From positions 56,294-120,293 of the forward strand of contig NZ_JAYGJO010000015.1 in assembly GCF_035013185.1 (NCBI RefSeq): 64,000 nucleotides of DNA, written 5' to 3'. Positions 62,268 through 64,000 of the stretch are shown piece after piece (within the stretch, counting starts at the first letter, position 1; each line of letters opens with the position of its first letter). The notes beneath the pieces were generated by a model that was not told the origin of the DNA, searched no databases, and worked only from the letters and a program-made list of their open reading frames with translations. Source of the stretch: Acerihabitans sp035013185. GTDB lineage: Bacteria > Pseudomonadota > Gammaproteobacteria > Enterobacterales > Enterobacteriaceae. The translations under genes were made by a program, and so were the position numbers.

Positions 62268-62341
62268 GCGGGTGTAGTTCAATGGTAGAACGGCAGCTTC
62301 CCAAGCTGCATACGAGAGTTCGATTCTCTTCACCCGCTCCA
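62268..62341 (+). tRNA. glyU: tRNA-Gly (anticodon CCC)
   Basis: 74 nt including an encoded CCA. Acceptor GCGGGTG pairs with CACCCGC, D arm TAGTTCAATGGTA, anticodon stem GCAGC/GCTGC with loop TTCCCAA (anticodon CCC), T arm GAGAGTTCGATTCTCTT. A -10-like TATAAT lies at 62231-62236. The position downstream of lysS fits E. coli glyU, a known integration site for islands. The sequence after it is accessory in character. Confidence 0.97.
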
Positions 62342-63131
62342 ATCTCCAGATAAATCAACGAGTTATGATTTATCAGTTAGTTACGTTGCCCGGATACGTT
62401 CGGTACAACTTAAACTACCCATTGAACTACACCCGCACCTGTCGCGTGATTGGTCTGTGGTTTATGGGAGCATATCATCACGCTGGCAGTCGTTCCACGT
62501 TCTTACTGCGATAACACAACAAGAACAAAAAGCCATCACCAAGCAGTCACCACCACGACAAACTCCCTAAACTTTTAACCGTTCCACACTTAGCGCGGTG
62601 TCCCATTCCTGCATGTCGTGATGACATTGCAGTGGATAAACGAGCAAATGTTGGAAAGCCTAACCAGATCGGGAAAGGATCTGGCTCTGCCGTGGTGTAC
62701 ACCGAGCCATAAATGATCGGTACTCGATAAGAGAGCGGTTAACTGACAAGCCCTTACATGCTACGCCTACGGCGCTTTATGTTGGTATACCCAACACGGC
62801 GCATTAGGCAGTTATTGCCCGTTTTTAGCAGAATGATATTCCAGAGGAGGATTTGACCAGTAGTACCTTCTTAAAAACCACCTCAAAATCTGCTTTTCTT
62901 TTTTTTGGTATTCCTGACGAATGACAAGGACATCTTGGACATGAGGGGGATGAAGTATGAAGTGCAGGACACAATCCCTGGGCATTACTGCATGATATTT
63001 CCATCGGCCTCTATTACAAGATTTCATTGCGGTTGTTGATTGCACTAAGTGATAAATGGTTTCTATTTACTTTTCCTTACATAGCGTGGATCATTACGTT
63101 TATTGGGAATTTTCTTATTGCGAGGTTAAAC
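62342..63131. other. Non-coding or unrecognised sequence beyond tRNA-Gly
   Basis: 790 bp without a gene I can support. It contains a 9-bp inverted repeat right after the tRNA (GATAAATCA at 62349, TGATTTATC at 62366), an inverted copy of the tRNA 5' end (62419-62438) and a 77-codon minus-strand frame (62812-63045, ending PPLEYHSAKNGQ) of unknown nature. It probably represents the degraded left end of an element integrated at the tRNA. Confidence 0.5.
62419..62438 (-). repeat. Inverted 20-bp copy of the tRNA-Gly 5' end
   Basis: CCATTGAACTACACCCGCAC is the exact reverse complement of 62266-62285, which covers the tRNA acceptor 5' strand and start of the D arm plus two flanking bases. The match continues through CTAC with one inserted base. 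The two copies face each other about 150 bp apart. Confidence 0.85.
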
Positions 63132-63593
63132 ATGCTAAAAAAATGCTTGATTTTTATTTTTGTCTGTTTGCTGTCCGGGTGTGCCAGAACTGCGGCACCG
63201 AACTATTTTAATGGTAATTATTACATGGCTGGGGATGAGTCCTGTACACATATCAGACAAATTGATTATGCACGAATCATGTGTATGAATGATGACTACG
63301 TTGAGACGGGTTACAGAAACGCAATGTCATCAAGCGATATACAGATGTATCAAAATATGCAAGCTAACCAACAAGTGCAGATGGCACAGTTAAATCAGCA
63401 ATTGCAGCAGACGGGGCAATCATTCCAAAATTCAGGCCAACAGATACAACAACAAAGTCAGTCCTACACCGCCCCACAGGTCCAGTCTTACGGTTCAACT
63501 GGAGGTACAACCTATAACCGGGTAGGGAATAATATTGTAGGATCAGATGGCAGTTCTTGCACTTATGTAGGTCAGAGTCTTATTTGTAGATAA
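63132..63593 (+). CDS. Gln-rich putative lipoprotein
   Basis: 153 aa. N-terminal MLKKCLIFIFVCLLSGCART is a lipoprotein signal with lipobox LSGC, cleaved before Cys17. The mature part has paired cysteines (GDESCTHIRQ, ARIMCMND), a Gln/Ser-rich middle (residues about 75-125) and a C-terminal CTYVGQSLICR. RBS GAGGTTAAA. The frame extends 35 codons upstream without similarity. No family is known to me; the composition and location suggest a gene of a mobile element or surface structure. Confidence 0.75.
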   Translation: MLKKCLIFIFVCLLSGCARTAAPNYFNGNYYMAGDESCTHIRQIDYARIMCMNDDYVETGYRNAMSSSDIQMYQNMQANQQVQMAQLNQQLQQTGQSFQNSGQQIQQQSQSYTAPQVQSYGSTGGTTYNRVGNNIVGSDGSSCTYVGQSLICR

Positions 63594-63715
63594 TTAAAGA
63601 AGAAGGGGATTCCACTGGCCCCCGTTTCATTCTTATTTTTAAAATTTCGTCACTGGGGTAATCTACATGGCGGTTATTCTTTTTATTGCGGCTTTAGTAC
63701 TGGCCTACAGCAGGC

Positions 63716-64000
63716 TTGTCAATCGTTGCATATATTGCTTTCCTCGTTTTTCAAGGTTACATGAAGGCCAAAACAAGAATGCATCACGCTGATAAGCTCC
63801 GGTCAGCAAGAGACGTCACCTCAGGGGGAGGACGGCTTCCTTCATGGATGGGCAATCGAGACAAGATTTCTGAATTTATCTATGGGGTAGAGAAGTTAGC
63901 CGAGCGTGAAGGCGTACCGATCATTATGTCTTCCCAGCTTATGTTGCATGAGGAGTTACAGAAAAACCTAATGCGATATGCGGGGGCTATGGGTAAGGGG
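63716..64000 (+). CDS. Partial ORF running off the window end
   Basis: Open from a stop at 63695 to the end of the window. A TTG at 63716 would give an N-terminal hydrophobic helix (MSIVAYIAFLVFQGYMKAK); the first ATG is at 63761. A different frame from an ATG at 63667 starts with another hydrophobic run (MAVILFIAALVLAYSR) and closes after 42 codons, so the two may be halves of one frameshifted membrane protein. The visible soluble part (RLPSWMGNRDKISEFIYGV) is not recognised. The 3' end lies outside. Confidence 0.4.
   Translation, partial: MSIVAYIAFLVFQGYMKAKTRMHHADKLRSARDVTSGGGRLPSWMGNRDKISEFIYGVEKLAEREGVPIIMSSQLMLHEELQKNLMRYAGAMGKG

Overview
The window is a stretch of gammaproteobacterial chromosome whose backbone follows the Escherichia coli order from galP to lysS (galP, metK, speA, speB, tktA, pgk, fbaA, mscS, argO, yggE, argP, rpiA, serA, fau, 6S RNA, zapA, ygfB, pepP, ubiH, ubiI, gcvTHP, yqfA, ygfZ, sdhE, cptA, fldB, xerD, dsbC, recJ, prfB, lysS, tRNA-Gly). 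The proteins look close to those of E. coli along their whole length. Together with the moderate GC content and about 120-bp palindromic intergenic repeats, this points to Enterobacterales, probably the Sodalis/Pectobacteriaceae side of the order; the genus is an inference. Compared with E. coli, epd is missing between tktA and pgk, and bglA-yqfB are missing between gcvP and yqfA.

Layout. 0-15.6 kb is core metabolism: sugar uptake (galP), S-adenosylmethionine (metK), putrescine from arginine (speA-speB), pentose phosphate and glycolysis (tktA, pgk, fbaA), then mscS, argO and yggE. 15.6-19.9 kb is an accessory island between yggE and argP. It holds a decayed Tn3-family transposase, a resolvase tail, a three-gene type VI secretion (T6SS) related unit (membrane protein, DUF1493, Hcp) and two type II toxin-antitoxin pairs. 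19.9-34 kb returns to the core: argP, rpiA, serA, fau with 6S RNA, zapA, ygfB-pepP-ubiH-ubiI and the glycine cleavage operon.

34-48.1 kb is a second variable stretch. It carries eptB (lipid A core modification), a LacI-regulated GH31 glycosidase plus GPH sugar transporter, a sitABCD-type Mn/Fe ABC transporter with divergent mntR, ygiQ with an expanded 24-bp coding repeat, and an HD hydrolase. 48.3-51 kb is yqfA, ygfZ, sdhE, cptA.

51.1-55.2 kb is the most interesting region: a PAAR-tipped, probably membrane-active T6SS effector followed by an array of related toxin C-terminal cassettes and small multi-spanning immunity candidates. It includes a complete orphan toxin tip, the 3' tail of a lost toxin and the truncated start of another cassette. 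No T6SS structural gene other than hcp lies in the window, so the apparatus must be encoded elsewhere if it exists.

55.2-62.3 kb is fldB, xerD-dsbC-recJ, prfB (with its programmed frameshift), lysS and tRNA-Gly(CCC). Beyond the tRNA the sequence changes to a sparsely coding accessory region with an inverted copy of the tRNA 5' end, a Gln-rich lipoprotein and an ORF cut by the window end.
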